A stretch of DNA of 53,155 nucleotides from positions 1 through 53,155 of the forward strand of contig JACVRA010000101.1 of assembly GCA_019828545.1 (NCBI GenBank). Reading direction: 5' to 3'. Below, piece after piece: positions 40,550 to 52,700 of the stretch; the stretch's first letter is position 1; each line of letters opens with the position of its first letter. This DNA comes from Paracamarosporium sp. OC-R06-R3. Taxonomy: Eukaryota > Ascomycota > Dothideomycetes > Pleosporales > Didymosphaeriaceae. The notes below the pieces were generated by a model. That model did not search any database, was not told where the DNA came from, and saw only the letters and a program-made list of their open reading frames with translations. The position numbers and the translations under genes were made by a program.

Positions 40550-42909
40550 ATGAAGTTTCGCGATGGTACGTTTAGAAAGAGTGCGGGGTGTGGGGATCAG
40601 CGCTGATTGCATACACAGGCATGTGGCTCACGAACGATGCGTTTACGGTTCAGTACGCAGAAGAAGTCTACACCGTCACTCCTAGCGAAGACAACAAAGC
40701 CGTCACCTTACTCTGTCCTACACGCAAGATCTTTTCTCGCGGCGACACGCTCAATTTGAGCACCGTTTCCGTCGAGCTCGAAGCTCAATTTGATGGTGTC
40801 ATCTCGTGCGAAGTAACACATTTTTCCGGCGCGCGTCGATTGGGCCCTGATTTTGATCTATTCCCGCATGGAAAGCCAAATGTAGACGCGCAGGTTAAGA
40901 AGGGCGAAAAAGGGACAACGGTTACCGCTGGAGCTTTGACTGCAACTGTCAGTGGAGATGCCCACACATTTGACATAAAATTCCATGCAACGGATGGTTC
41001 CAAAACTATTACTTCGCTGTCAAACCGCAGTGTGGGACTGGCTTACTCTCCTGCATTGAGCACTCCAAAGCAGGTGGAAGATATCAGCGACCGGAAACAT
41101 TTCATGTTCACGCAGACAGATCTGGCTGTTGGAGAGACAATTCACGGACTTGGTGAGCGCTTCGGAGCTTGGAACAAGATTGGCCAGAATGTCGAAGTCT
41201 GGAATGAAGACGGCGGTACCTCCAGCGAGCAAGCCTACAAGAATGTATCTTTCTGGCTCAGCTCGCGCGGCTACGGAGTGTTTATTGACACACCCGATAA
41301 AATCGACCTCGAAATTGGCAGTGAGCGTTGCTCCAGGTTGCAGACTACCGTGGAAGGACAGCGGTTGAAGTGGTACATCATCTATGGCCCAACGCCAAAG
41401 GAAGTTCTTACCAAATACTCTATCCTGACAGGCAAGCCTGGAAAACCGCCTGCATGGTCCTATGGTCTCTGGCTATCGACCTCGTTCACAACATCGTATG
41501 ACGAAAAGACAGTGCGTCACTTTGTCGAAACAATGAATACAAACCGTATCCCAGTTGAAGTTTTCCATTTCGATTGCTTTTGGCTGCGTGCTTTCCACTG
41601 GACAGACTTTGTGTGGGATCCCGAGTTCTTCCCCGACCCTCAAGGCCAGATCAAGCGCATGAAGGATGCTAAGCTCGTGAACAAGATTTCAGTTTGGACA
41701 AACCCATATGTTGGACAAGCGTCACCTGTCTTTAAGTATGCTGCCGACAAAGGTTACTTGCTGAAGAAGACGAATGGTGATGTATGGCAATGGGATCTGT
41801 GGCAGACTGGCATGGGTATCGTTGATTTCACGAACCCAGAGGCGTGCACCTGGTTTGCGGGCTGCATGGAGAAACTGTTCGATCTGGGCGTTGACGCAAT
41901 CAAAACCGACTTTGGAGAGCGCATTCCCACCAAGAACGTGCAGTGGCATGACAAGAGCGTCGATCCAAGCAGGATGCACAACTGGTACGCTTTCATCTAC
42001 AACAAGCTTATCTATCAAACACTTCAGAAGCGCTATGGCGAAAATGAGGCCGTCCTCTTCGCACGTACTGCTTGTGCAGGCACTCAGCGTTTCCCACTCC
42101 AATGGGGCGGTGACTGCGAAAGCACGCCCGCAGCGCTCGCAGAGTCGGTACGCGGTGGTTTAAGTCTGGGACTTGCATCTTTCGCTTCATGGACGAGCGA
42201 TATTGGAGGGTTTGAAGGAAAGCCCCAACCTTGGATCTACAAGCGGTGGGTTGCTTTTGGCTTCCTGTGCACACACAGCCGTCTACACGGATCAAGCTCG
42301 TACCGCGTGCCGTGGCTAGTAGATGACTCGTCGACGGAGCCAGAGAACTGCACAGATGTGCTGAGACACTGGGTTCAATTCAAGCGTCAGTTGATGCCTT
42401 ACCTTTTTGCACAGGCCGACGAGAGTATCGCAAACGGATGGCCGACAAGTGTGCGTGCTGTTGCGCTCGAGTTCCCGGACGATCCGACAGCGTGGTACTG
42501 TGATCGTGAATTCATGATTGGTTCACAGATTCTCGCCGCTCCCGTATTTGAAGAAGATGGTACCGGTGAAGTATACCTACCTCCTGGTCGATGGTTCAAC
42601 TTTTGGACCGGGAAGGAGGTTCAAGGTAGCAGGTGGGTAAGAGAAAAGTACGGGTTTCTTCAGACACCATTATTTGTGAAAGAGGGAACAGTGTTGGTAC
42701 TGGGACAAGCGGAGGGTGACGATGGATTCGCGTACGAATGGTTGAAGAAGGGTGGAACGGTCAAGACGTATGGAGTTAAGGAGGGAGACAAAGCTGTTCT
42801 AATTAATAAAGATTGGGAGCAGAAGGGTGTGCTAGAGGTTGGCAGCGACGGAAAGATAAAGGGCCTTGAGCTCTTGGAGGGCGATTGGAAGGTGGAGAAT
42901 GTGGCGTAG
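40550..42909 (+). CDS. GH31 alpha-xylosidase
   Basis: Exon 1 is only 16 bp (40550-40565, encoding MKFRD plus one base). A 53-bp intron (GTACGT, CGCTGATTG, CACAG) leads to exon 2 (40619-42909), giving 768 residues beginning MKFRDGMWLTND. No signal peptide is seen, so the enzyme is cytosolic. It belongs to the YicI-like alpha-xylosidase branch, which removes non-reducing alpha-xylose from isoprimeverose or xyloglucan oligosaccharides. Catalytic nucleophile is Asp436 in AIKTDFGER, and acid/base is Asp533 in SWTSDIGGFEG. Other blocks are GLGERFG, PVEVFHFDCFWLR, and LHGSSSYRVPW. Neighbours are a convergent sugar transporter and a GH3 glycosidase. Confidence 0.92.
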
Positions 42910-43169
42910 ATAGCGGCAACAGTCAACAGAGAAGAAATTTATAGCGTCTAACGATGTAATCGCAAATATCCAAGCCGCCGGATCATTGATCAAGTACGTT
43001 GAAACAACTGTATGTTATACAAAAATTGGTATGATGAACGAGCAAATCACGCATGAATTGGAAAGCATTGCTCCATTACTTTCATATGTTCAAGCGTTCC
43101 ATTTCTGTATAGGTATCATAGTGCGCATCAGCCCATCAACAGCATCCCTCATTACAAATCGTCTCATGC

Positions 43170-44827
43170 TTAAGCAATCTTCGCCTCCTCATGTGTAACC
43201 TCAGTCAGATCCTCCTTCCTATCCAAATGTTCCGGCAGAGTTCCCAACGCACGCTCTCCAAACAACAAATCAATCTCCTCAAGCGAAAGCTGCTTCGTCT
43301 CCTTCCACAAAAAGAAGACAGCCGGTAGCGTAATGCACAAGTTCCATGCCACGAAGATAAAGTAGAACTTATACGTGATGTCCGCGAGCGCAATGGGTGA
43401 TACCTGCGACCATACCGTGCTCACCAGCCAGTTACCAACACCCGTCGCGAACGCCGAGCCGCGGCCACGAATACTCAGAGGCATGATTTCGGAAGCATAC
43501 ACCCACGAGATAGGGCCGAATGAGCAACTGAAGATGGCGGAGACGCTGAACAGGAAGAACACGCCCGCAATGGAGAGGCTGTCTTTGCGCTGGCCTGTGG
43601 CATTGGGGACTTGAGAGCCGATAGCGGCTTCGCAGATGAGTGCGATGGTGATGCCGATGGTACCGAAGAGCAGTGGCTTGCGACGACCAACACGGTCGAG
43701 GATAAAGGTAATGAAGAAGGCGTTAAAGACAGGACCAACAACGTTATAAATGCCTGTTACGAGGAGGTTGCGATGGCCGGTGATGCCGAGGTTCTTGTAC
43801 ATGACAGTTTGGTAGTAGCCGATGACGTTGATACTGCAAGTATTGATTAGATAAAGTCTCTAACAAACAAGATGGGAGACACATACCCAGTCATCTGAGT
43901 GAAGACTTGCATAAAGGTAGCGTGCAGCAACCTAGTCCGCCACTGCTTCACTTTGAACATGATCAGCCATCCCGGAGCGGTGACAGCCTTCTCAGCCTCA
44001 ATTGTAGTCTTGATCTCGTGGAACTGCGCTTGGATATCGTCCTCGTTTCTGCCGTTGTAATGCAGCCTGCGTAGAACTTGGAGGGCTTCATCGGTTCGAT
44101 CCGTCTCAACGAGGTAGCGCGGTGATTCAGGGAAGAACATGATACCGCAGATAATGATCAAGCAGGGAATGCACTGGAATCCAAGAGGGAAGCGCCAGGA
44201 GAAAGAGCTTGTCTCGGGGACATGGGCAGAGCCGTATCCGACCCAAGTCGAAACAATAAAACCGATACCAATCATCTGCTGGGTTATACCGACGATAAGT
44301 CCTGTGTGGTATTAGTACCTCATTAAATTTATTCGAGCTTTTGGCTCGTAGCTGGTAGCTCGTGAAGTCAACATACCTCGCTTGGACGGGTGAGCACACT
44401 CAGACTGGTAAATTGGGACAGACATAGAAAGGACACCAACAGCCCAACCAGCCAGGATACGGCCGACGAGAATCATAGCCAGATTTTGAGCTCCAGATTG
44501 CATTGCTGCGCCGACTAGATTGATAAGAGCTCCCACCAACACCGTCCATCTACGACCAAGACTGTCCATAGTTAAACCTCCCCTGCTCACAATTAGCGCT
44601 GTGACTATCCCAGTAATACTTCGAACCTACATCAAAGATCCAAAAACAGCACCTCCTGAGAAGGTCGAGTTGATGGCCCCAATGATGGCCGTCTCCGGGC
44701 TTGTGTTGAAGAACTTGAGAAAATGAGGTGATTGGATCACATCGGTCATGACACCACTGTCATATCCGAAGAGAAAACTTCCCGTACCCGCAAAGACAGC
44801 GAGCGCAATGTTGAACGCAAGACCCAT
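43170..44827 (-). CDS. MFS sugar transporter
   Basis: Four exons: 44827-44631, 44582-44377, 44301-43887 and 43833-43170. Introns of 48, 75 and 53 bp give 493 residues. The start at 44827 (MGLAFNIALAVFAGTG) matches family N-termini. An upstream Met at 44872 is possible. Twelve helices are expected. Sugar-porter signatures are GYDSGVMTDVI at about 24-34, GRRWTVLVGA, GRILAGWAVG, PESPRYL, QMTGINVIGYYQT over the last junction, DRVGRRKPL, and the terminal KETKQLSLEEIDLLF (usually PETKGLSLEE). It is a proton-coupled hexose, pentose or disaccharide importer of the plasma membrane, with specificity unresolved. It is convergent with GH31 (260 bp apart) and divergent from GH3. Confidence 0.92.
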
Positions 44828-45492
44828 GGCGAAGAGCGAGAGCTTTGAGCTCCACCAACACACAATGCTCAAGAGGAAGAGGACGAGGTACGTCTAGAGA
44901 GCACAACGGCGGGAATACGAGCGTATAAAACGGGCGCAGAAACTCTGCAGCTTTGGTCCAATGACCAGCAGAGCCATCCTTCCCGTCCAGCCACCGGGTT
45001 CTAGAGACGGAAGATGATCCCTAGTTTCCATGACAGCAGTCTCGCCAGCCAGGCGAGCAGCTCAGGCGCTGTCATGCGATGCAGGTTCGTGCCAGATTCT
45101 GGGGTTCAATGTCGCCTGGGGATGCGTGAGCGGGGGCGTGCATCTCCCCACCCGGCACTATAATTTCCGCCAATCGTTCACTCTCAGACCTTGATCCCTG
45201 GTACATCTAAGGCCGAGGCCTGTACATCGCTGCCACCATCCTCACGCTGTCTCCGCGGTCTCGGCGCCATCAAGCAAGGCTTCCGGGACAAATATATTGC
45301 GGAAGTGAAGCGATCTGTGCCGTCGCGAAGAGAGATGAACTACTGCCCTTGCAGATGGGCCCGGCAAAAGACGTGCAGCGAGGTATTTCCTGGTCGACGG
45401 AGAATTGTACCTCAATGGAAAATGTCGAATTTGCATAATTATGGACTCGCCCGCTGCGATCGTGGTGACGTTGTAAGCAGCAGCACCTCGCA
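44828..45492. promoter_or_regulatory. divergent promoter with clustered CreA-type sites
   Basis: 665 bp between the sugar transporter and GH3 starts. Four SYGGRG motifs occur within 53 bp: CTGGGG at 45099-45104 and 45116-45121, GCGGGG at 45130-45135, and GTGGGG on the minus strand at 45146-45151. This is the consensus of the carbon catabolite repressor CreA. A TATA-like CACTATAATT follows at about 45157. The functional role is inferred, not shown. Confidence 0.55.
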
Positions 45493-47951
45493 ATGGCCTC
45501 CTCCATCATGAGAGCCTCGCTCTTCCTCCTTGCGGCCGCTCCAGCAGCCTCATACGATCTTTCCCGAAGGCAAGCAGCGGCCAATGCCACCTACAAAGAT
45601 CCCAATGCCTCGGTAGACGACCGTGTAGCCGACCTACTCTCTCGAATGACCATTGAAGAGAAAACTGCTCAATTAGTACAAGGAGACTTCTCGAACTGGA
45701 TCAACACGACCTCCAATGCCTTCAATTCCACTGGCTTGGCCTGGAATATGGCCAACAGAGCTGGGCAATTTTATGTGGGATACGCAGTGCCCCCGAGCTG
45801 GATTGCCGAAGGTGTCAAGAAAGCTCAAGACTACCTCGTGAAGAACACCACACTGGGTATTCCAGCCTTCGTACAGACAGAGGGCATCCATGGCCTGCTC
45901 ATTGGCAATGCGACCATCTTCAACAGCCCGATTGCGCAGGCTTGCTCTTGGGACCCGGAACTGATCGAGCAGATGGCTCGCATCATCGCTGATGAATCTA
46001 AAGCAATTGGCGTTAACCAAGTCTTTGCGCCTCTTGCAGATCTGGCTCGCGAGCTCCGATATGGCCGTGTCGAGGAGACATACGGTGAAGATCCTCATTT
46101 GGTCGGCGAGTTAGCATATAGCTATGTTATCGGTGTGCAAGACCACGATGTCAGCGCAACAATTAAGCACTTCGCTGGGTTTTCCGCACCCGAGCAAGGT
46201 CTTAACACCGGCCCAGTGCACGGCGGAGAGCGCGAGCTCCGAACCACTTGGCTACCGTCCTTCAAGCGTGCCATCATCGACGCTGGTGCATACAGTATCA
46301 TGGGTTCTTACAACTCATATGACGGCATCCCAACGATCGCGGACTACCATATGATGACAGAAATCCTCCGCGAGGAGTGGGGATACAAGTACTGGTTGAC
46401 CTCCGACGCTGGGGCCACCGACCGTATCTGCTGTGCTTTTAAGATGTGCACCTGCAAGCCGAAGGTCGACTCTGAGGCCATCACTCTGTACGCTCTGCCA
46501 GCCGGTAACGACGTTGAGATGGGAGGCGGCAGCTACAACTTTGCCAACATCCCCAAGCTCGTTGAAGCGGGAAAGCTCGATATTGACGTTGTTGACACGG
46601 CTGTAGCACGACAGCTTCGCGCCAAATTCGCTCTGGGCTTGTTTGAGAACCCGTATCCGGGTCTCGGGACTAGCAATGGCACGAACGGTACCGTGAGCGG
46701 TCTCCACAAGGCCAAGAGTGTGGAGCTTGCACGGCAGCTCGATGCTGAATCGATCGTGCTTCTCGAGAACAACAAGCAGACCCTGCCCTTGAAGCGTGAT
46801 GCTAACATTGCTGTCATTGGTCCGATGGCTGACTTCGTGAATGTAAGTATCTTGATTTTTCTTCGTAGCCAACTCAAGCATTCACACCTCATATCATGTA
46901 AGGATCGTTGGCTGACGTTATGCAGTTCGGAGACTACGTCGTATTCCGCTCGCAGTACAACCCCACCAACGTGAACCCACTCCAAGGCATCCGCAACGCC
47001 TCCACAGGAACCGTAACTTATGCTCAGGGCTGCGAGCGCTGGTCCAACGACGAGTCCGGCTTCCCCGAGGCTGTGTCCGCTGCCGAAGCCGCAGACGTCG
47101 CCGTCGTCATTGTGGGGACCTGGTCGCGAGACCAAGGAGAGCTATGGACAGGTCTAAACGCCACAACTGGCGAACATATCGATGTGAACGACCTCAAGCT
47201 GGTTGGCGCCCAGGCAAACCTTGTCAAAGCCATCATCGATACCGGAAAGCCCGTCGTTGTCGTGTTCCAGAGCGGAAAGCCTGTGACGGAGCCGTGGATC
47301 TCCGACGAGGCAGCGGCGCTCGTGCAACAGTTCTACCCCGGTGAGCAGGGCGGTGCTGCGCTCGCTGACGTGCTCTTTGGAAATGTAAACCCCTCGGGCA
47401 AGCTCTCCGTCTCGATACCATACGATGTCGGCAGTCTTCCCGTCTTCTACGACTACTTGAACTCGGGTCGATTCGCTGGAGGCTCCGCTCCGAACCCAGG
47501 AGCAATTGAGGCAAACGGTACGTTGAAGTTTGGAAGTTCATACGTATTCGGCACACCGGAGGCTCTCTACGAATTTGGCTACGGTCTTTCGTACTCCAAC
47601 TTCACTTACTCCAATGTTTCCGTGTCCAAGTCAACGGCTTCAGCGGATGACACCATCACTGCGACCGTCAGCATCACCAACACTTCGCCTGTGGACGGAA
47701 AAGAGGTCGTTCAGTTCTACGTCCAGGACGTTATTGCTTCCGTTGTGGTGCCGAACAAGCAGCTCAAGGGATTCAAAAAGGTGCTCGTCAAAGCTGGTGA
47801 GACAGTCGATGTCAGCGTCGACTTGGAGGTCAAGGACTGGGGACTATGGGACATCAAGATGAAGTACTTAGTCGAGGCAGGAGAGTTCGTCGTATGGGCT
47901 GGTTCAAGTTCTAGCGACTTGAGGGGCAATGCGACTGTAACGGTTTCATGA
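45493..47951 (+). CDS. secreted GH3 glycoside hydrolase (beta-glucosidase/beta-xylosidase type)
   Basis: Exons 45493-46842 and 46926-47951, separated by an 83-bp phase-0 intron (GTAAGT, GGCTGAC, ATGCAG), give 791 residues. The signal peptide is SSIMRASLFLLAAAPAASY, followed by an RR site. GH3 N-terminal barrel blocks are MTIEEKTAQLVQGD, QTEGIHGLL, RYGRVEETYGEDPHLVGELA, and TIKHFAGFSAPEQG. The catalytic nucleophile is Asp305 in WLTSDAGATD. The second domain begins LENNKQTLPL and is interrupted by the intron. A C-terminal Fn3-like domain includes VSITNTSPVDGKEVVQFYVQD. Many NxS/T sites suggest glycosylation. Probable action is exo-cleavage of beta-linked glucose or xylose from oligosaccharides. 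It is divergent from a sugar transporter and near GH31, which fits xyloglucan breakdown. Confidence 0.92.
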
Positions 47952-48067
47952 TAGGGCTGTTTATGATTTAGGTAACTCATAGCATAAGACATAAAGATTA
48001 TCCAAGAATCGTATAGTACTACTGAATTGCTATTATGGATCCTGACCGTACTCGTCCTACCAAAGAT

Positions 48068-48298
48068 TCATCTTGGGGCTATTATCACTAAGCACGCCAC
48101 ACTAGAGCCATAAGCAAAATGCAGCATGCTAATCGTAGAGAAATGCGTACCAATGAGAAGCAAACCAAGAGCGAAGATACCGATTGTGAACCCGACGGCG
48201 CGACGGACGACAATAGGCGGGGCAGGCGAGGCAGGTCTTTCGCGGAATCGAGGTTTTATCCTTCCTCTATTTGCTGGGTAACGCTTGATCTTTGGCAT
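48068..48298 (-). CDS. small basic single-span membrane protein (hypothetical)
   Basis: 76 codons. The N-terminus is strongly basic and Pro-rich (MPKIKRYPANRGRIKPRFR), followed by one hydrophobic segment (AVGFTIGIFALGLLLIG) and a weaker second one. No family is recognised. The architecture looks protein-like for a small membrane protein, but it is isolated downstream of the GH3 gene and has no other support. Confidence 0.35.
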   Translation of the reverse strand: MPKIKRYPANRGRIKPRFRERPASPAPPIVVRRAVGFTIGIFALGLLLIGTHFSTISMLHFAYGSSVACLVIIAPR

Positions 48299-49592
48299 GA
48301 CGATAGAGGATTCTGACGGTGACGAGGTACTATACAGTCAGTACACGCATTACCCGGGAAGGATTAGGTTGCACTAATATTCCGAGCGCTGGAATGCTGG
48401 AATAAAATGCGAGCGACTAGTAATAGCGATAGCGTAGCTCTCGGAATGAAGAGTGTGTATGCTGAATAGTGGCAGACATTGAAAGGCAGGAAACTAGCAG
48501 GTCTCGCGAGCGCCTACCGTGGTGGTAGCTGCCACTCTGTGTTATTGTGGCCGTTCTAAGTGGCCAGTGGTTTCCAATCGAGTCGATCTGTGCCGGTAAA
48601 GTGTTTTCTATCCCCCTGCTCTTGCCTAACTCATTTTCCTGAATGGTGAAGGTGCACATTAGTCCGACGAGGATGGTAGTTTGGACTTAGGGCTGGAGTT
48701 GGTTCTACATAGCGCCATAGCAAGATTGGGGACATTGTATTCGAGTTCCAAGGAACAACCAAAAGTTCTCTGCTCAAGATTCAGAGTCAGTGATGTGAAA
48801 CGGCTCAGTCTTCGTAGAAGCATTGGAGGTAGTACGTTAAGTGTTCATGGACCGCATCTCGATCGATATCGTCATAGTCCGCTCCATGGACATCGTCAGT
48901 TGCTACGTTCGTACATCTAGCAAGACAAGCTGCAGTCTTCTTGTAAGTACGACAAACGCATGTCTTCAAAAAAGACGAGCCGGAACGTTGTCAGCTGTCG
49001 TGTGTGATGCCGATGACCAAGCAACTTGTGGAGAGGGGTATGTAGCCGGGGACGACCCTGCTACAGACGCCACAAAGCAGATTATCCTCGGCCGCGATTG
49101 ACGGTTTTTGAGTTTTTCTGCCAAATGGAGAAGGTTCAGATCGCGTAAGATGCGGCCGCGCAGGGATGATGCGTGGGAGGGTTCGCATGGGTAATTGGTT
49201 CCACGTTCTGGCCTGGGAGGTACGACATTAGCTGGAAATATGTTGGCTCCCGCCTAGCGTGGTTGCTTGGGACTTCATGCGCTCAAACCCCCTACAATAT
49301 AGTTTTCTCAACTTCTTGGAAATTGATCACAGTAACGAGTCGATTTCCCATACTGGTGCCTTTCAACATGCATGATTCATATTAGCTCAAAGAAGAATAT
49401 TCAAACGTCTATGCCTTGTATCAAAACAATTAGAATCTTCTGGGAGATATCGATGTTGTGGTGGGGCTATGTAGATAAGCATGACATCAAGCAAAGCGAC
49501 ATGTATCGTTATAAGTACATTGCCGGTTTAAGTTTTGTACACGATAAATGTAAGATCACGCAGTAGGTGATCAAAAATGTTTGTGAGAAGAT
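48299..49592. other. gene-free interval before the retrotransposon
   Basis: Short ORFs only. The 49370-49566 portion is AT-rich. No RNA gene or transposon end was recognised before the LTR-like sequence at 49593. Confidence 0.45.
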
Positions 49593-49721
49593 TGTGTATC
49601 AACTAACTAGGTGTGCTATCTAGAAGCTGTAGAGTATGTACGTCTACCAGCGTAAACAGCGCTAGTCTCAGATAGGTTTAGCCTTCTCCCAGAGGGAAAG
49701 AGCTTCTTGAACCGTCACACA
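49593..49721 (-). repeat. probable 3' LTR of the Copia element
   Basis: On the minus strand, immediately after the polypurine tract GAGGGGG (49722-49728), sequence TGTGTGACGG begins at 49721. The proposed end is ATACACA at 49593, giving TGTGT..ACACA termini and 129 bp. The left border is a guess, because the partner LTR lies outside the window. Confidence 0.45.
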
Positions 49722-49780
49722 CCCCCTCAGCTTCATATACTCGATAAGATCGATTTGAAGCTGAAGCTTTGTTTAATTGA

Positions 49781-52700
49781 TCAGAAAGGATACACAAAGT
49801 CAGTATTATCGCTATCAACGCTGCCCTGTAGGCGCTGCGTGATATTGACGAGATGGAGCTGTCGGATAAACTCCTGATGTTTCGAACGCGTGAGGATCTT
49901 GGTGAGGCCGTCGGCAGGCATCTGATCAGTGGGGACCCATTTGATAGCAAGTCTCTGAGCCTCTGCCTCTTGTCGAATCCACATCTGATGAATATCAACA
50001 TGACGAACCTTCGTGTGAAGCCGATCAAGGTCCTTATTGACAATGCCAACAGTCTGTTGATTGTCGCAGTAGATAGTAGGCAGTACGCCTGATCTGAATG
50101 AGATACCATTAAAAAGGCGGATCCACTCAGCTATCTGAGAGCCAGCAAAGGAGATCGATAGCAGCTCTGATTCAGTAGTAGACTTAGTGACTGTGCGCTG
50201 GACGGTCGCCTTCCAATCAACAATCATGCCGTAGAGGAAGAAACACTGTCCTTGTGAGCTTCGACGTGTTTCCTGATCATCTGCGTATGACGCGTCTGAT
50301 GCACCAAAGAACAGAGGATCGCGATAGCTCTGATCATCAGATAGAACCTCTGTGATAGAGTCGTCGTAGGAGCCCTCGATAGCGTAGTATTGAGTTGCAA
50401 GAAGGTATCGCCAGACGCGCTGTGCGGCTGCGATATGTGACTGCCCTGGATTCGTGAGGTGACAGGCAAGGACGACGTGGCTGCGAGCGACGTCAGGTCG
50501 CGTCCAGCAGGTGATATAGGCTAGGTGGCCGACAAGCTCCTGATAGAGCTTCGTACGGGAAGCGTTAGGTTCCTCAATTGATTTGTCAAGAAAGTTGACG
50601 CTGAGTGGATAGTCAGGCCTCCTGCCTGCTAGCTGTATGCCATACTTCTTGCAAACCTTATTAATATACGTATCTTGGAGAAGCCAGGTCTTCTTCTTCT
50701 GGCGATCGCGAACAACCCGAACGCCCAGGAACCAGGTCAGGTCTCCCATAGCCTTAAGGTCAAATCGATCTTTCAGCTTCTGCTCGAAGCCTTGATGAAG
50801 ATGAGTATTTGATTGATGATAGGCCATCACGATATCGTCGACATAGACGAATAGAATAAGCCAATTGTTAACGTAGAGGCATGGGAAGCCTTCTACGCGC
50901 TTGAGGCCTAGCAGCTCAACTGCTGCTCGGAGCGTGTTGTACCAGAGAAGCGGAGAGTCTTTCAGGCCATAGATAGCGCGAAGCACCTCCAGCAGATCGC
51001 CATCTACTTCCTTAAATACACTAGGAGTCTCAGCATATAGCTTTCGATCAAGTATAGAGTTAAGGAAAGCATTAGGTACGTCGTATTGCTTCAGCTCTAG
51101 GCCGAAGTAGTTCGCAATTGCGACGATTGCTCGGAAGGTGCAGGCTGCTAGAGTAGCAGCGTAGGTGTCTCCATATTGTACCTGCAGGTCTCCGCGTGCG
51201 ACAAGTCGAGCCTTGTACTTATATAGGTATCCGTCTTCATCAAACTTGTAGGTGAACACCCACATAAGTGGGATCACCTCGATGCCTTCGGCCTGCGCAG
51301 ATTGATGTGTTGCTAAGGTTTTGCGGAAGCAGCCTTTACCCCAGATCTCGTAATACTCGCGCTCAGCAGCCTTCATGAACTCAGCGCCATGTGGATGTGA
51401 CCTCAGCTGACCAATGTGCTTCGGGGCAGGCGGCAGCTGGGTATGATGGATCCGTAGGTTATCCTTTGCGTCGCTACTAATGGACGTTGCAGTAAAGGCG
51501 TGTAGGTAAGTAGTAACGTTTTGAGCACCCAGCTGAATTACGTGAGTGTGTAGGTTACCCAGATTCTTCGGCTTTCGAACGCGCTTAGTGGTAAGCACGT
51601 TGTCTTGTGAGAAATTTGAATCTTGACGCTGTGGAGCGTTGTTGCTGCGTCGGTTAGGTATGTAGCCTTCAATTTCGGTAGCTGATTGATCAGTAACCTC
51701 TTGCTGTGTAGGTGCAGGTCGAAAGTTGCGATCATTGTAGCGCCCTGCAAGGTAGTCTGCTGTATGATCGTCTGATTCTCCACCCCCCACCGACGGCTGC
51801 TTGTCAGGTTGTACGGCAGGTTGTACGGCAGGCGCCGGTGCTGCGGTAGATGTAGCATCGTCGTAGAGACGTCGCTGACGTGTTGTAAGAAGCTCTGTGA
51901 TCAAGACATCGTCGTCCTCGTATGGCTCCGGGACATCGAGTAGCTCAATTACCTCCTCAATCACTGCATTGTCTGCATAGCCGTCGCGGCCTTTATAGAA
52001 TATAGATGTATCAAATACAACGTCTCGGGTGCGGATGACTCGATCCTTTGTAGGTAGCCAGATGCGGAAGATATTCGTGCTGTCATAGCCTACGAGGTGG
52101 CCGATCAGCGCGCGTGAGGCTGTCTTCGCGCCACGCGGGAGGTGCTTGTTGAGGACGTACGCGCGACAGCCGATCGGTCGAAGATGGCTGACAATAGGCT
52201 TCTTGCCCCAGACGATCTCGTACGGCGTTCGCCAGTTGATGACTTCTGACGGCGTTCGATCAAGCAGATATACTGCCGTCTTCATCATCTCGTTCGCCAA
52301 TTGCTCTGGGAGGTTGCCCTGGAGGCGCAGAGCGCGGGCCTTTATCATGATTAGCTTGCCAGCGATCTCAGCACCCCCGTTCTGCGCAGGAGTGTCTGGA
52401 GCGCGCAGCTCAAATCGGATTCCCAGGTCATCGCAGAGCTGCTCCGCAAAGTAGACGAGGCTACGCTCAGCGTCAAGCTTAATAGCGATCACGTCGTAAT
52501 TGTACTGACGCTGTATACGTCGTATAGTATTCTGCAGCCAGCGACTCAGCTGAGCCTCTGCCTTCGTTGGAAAGGTCTCTGCTTCATGCCAACGCGAGTG
52601 TTGACAGACAGCGTGAGCACCCCACTTGTCTCCGTTGTAGCAGGACTCTCCCTGCTCGCGCAGTTGAACTATGTCGATTGAGATTCGATAGAAGGGACGG

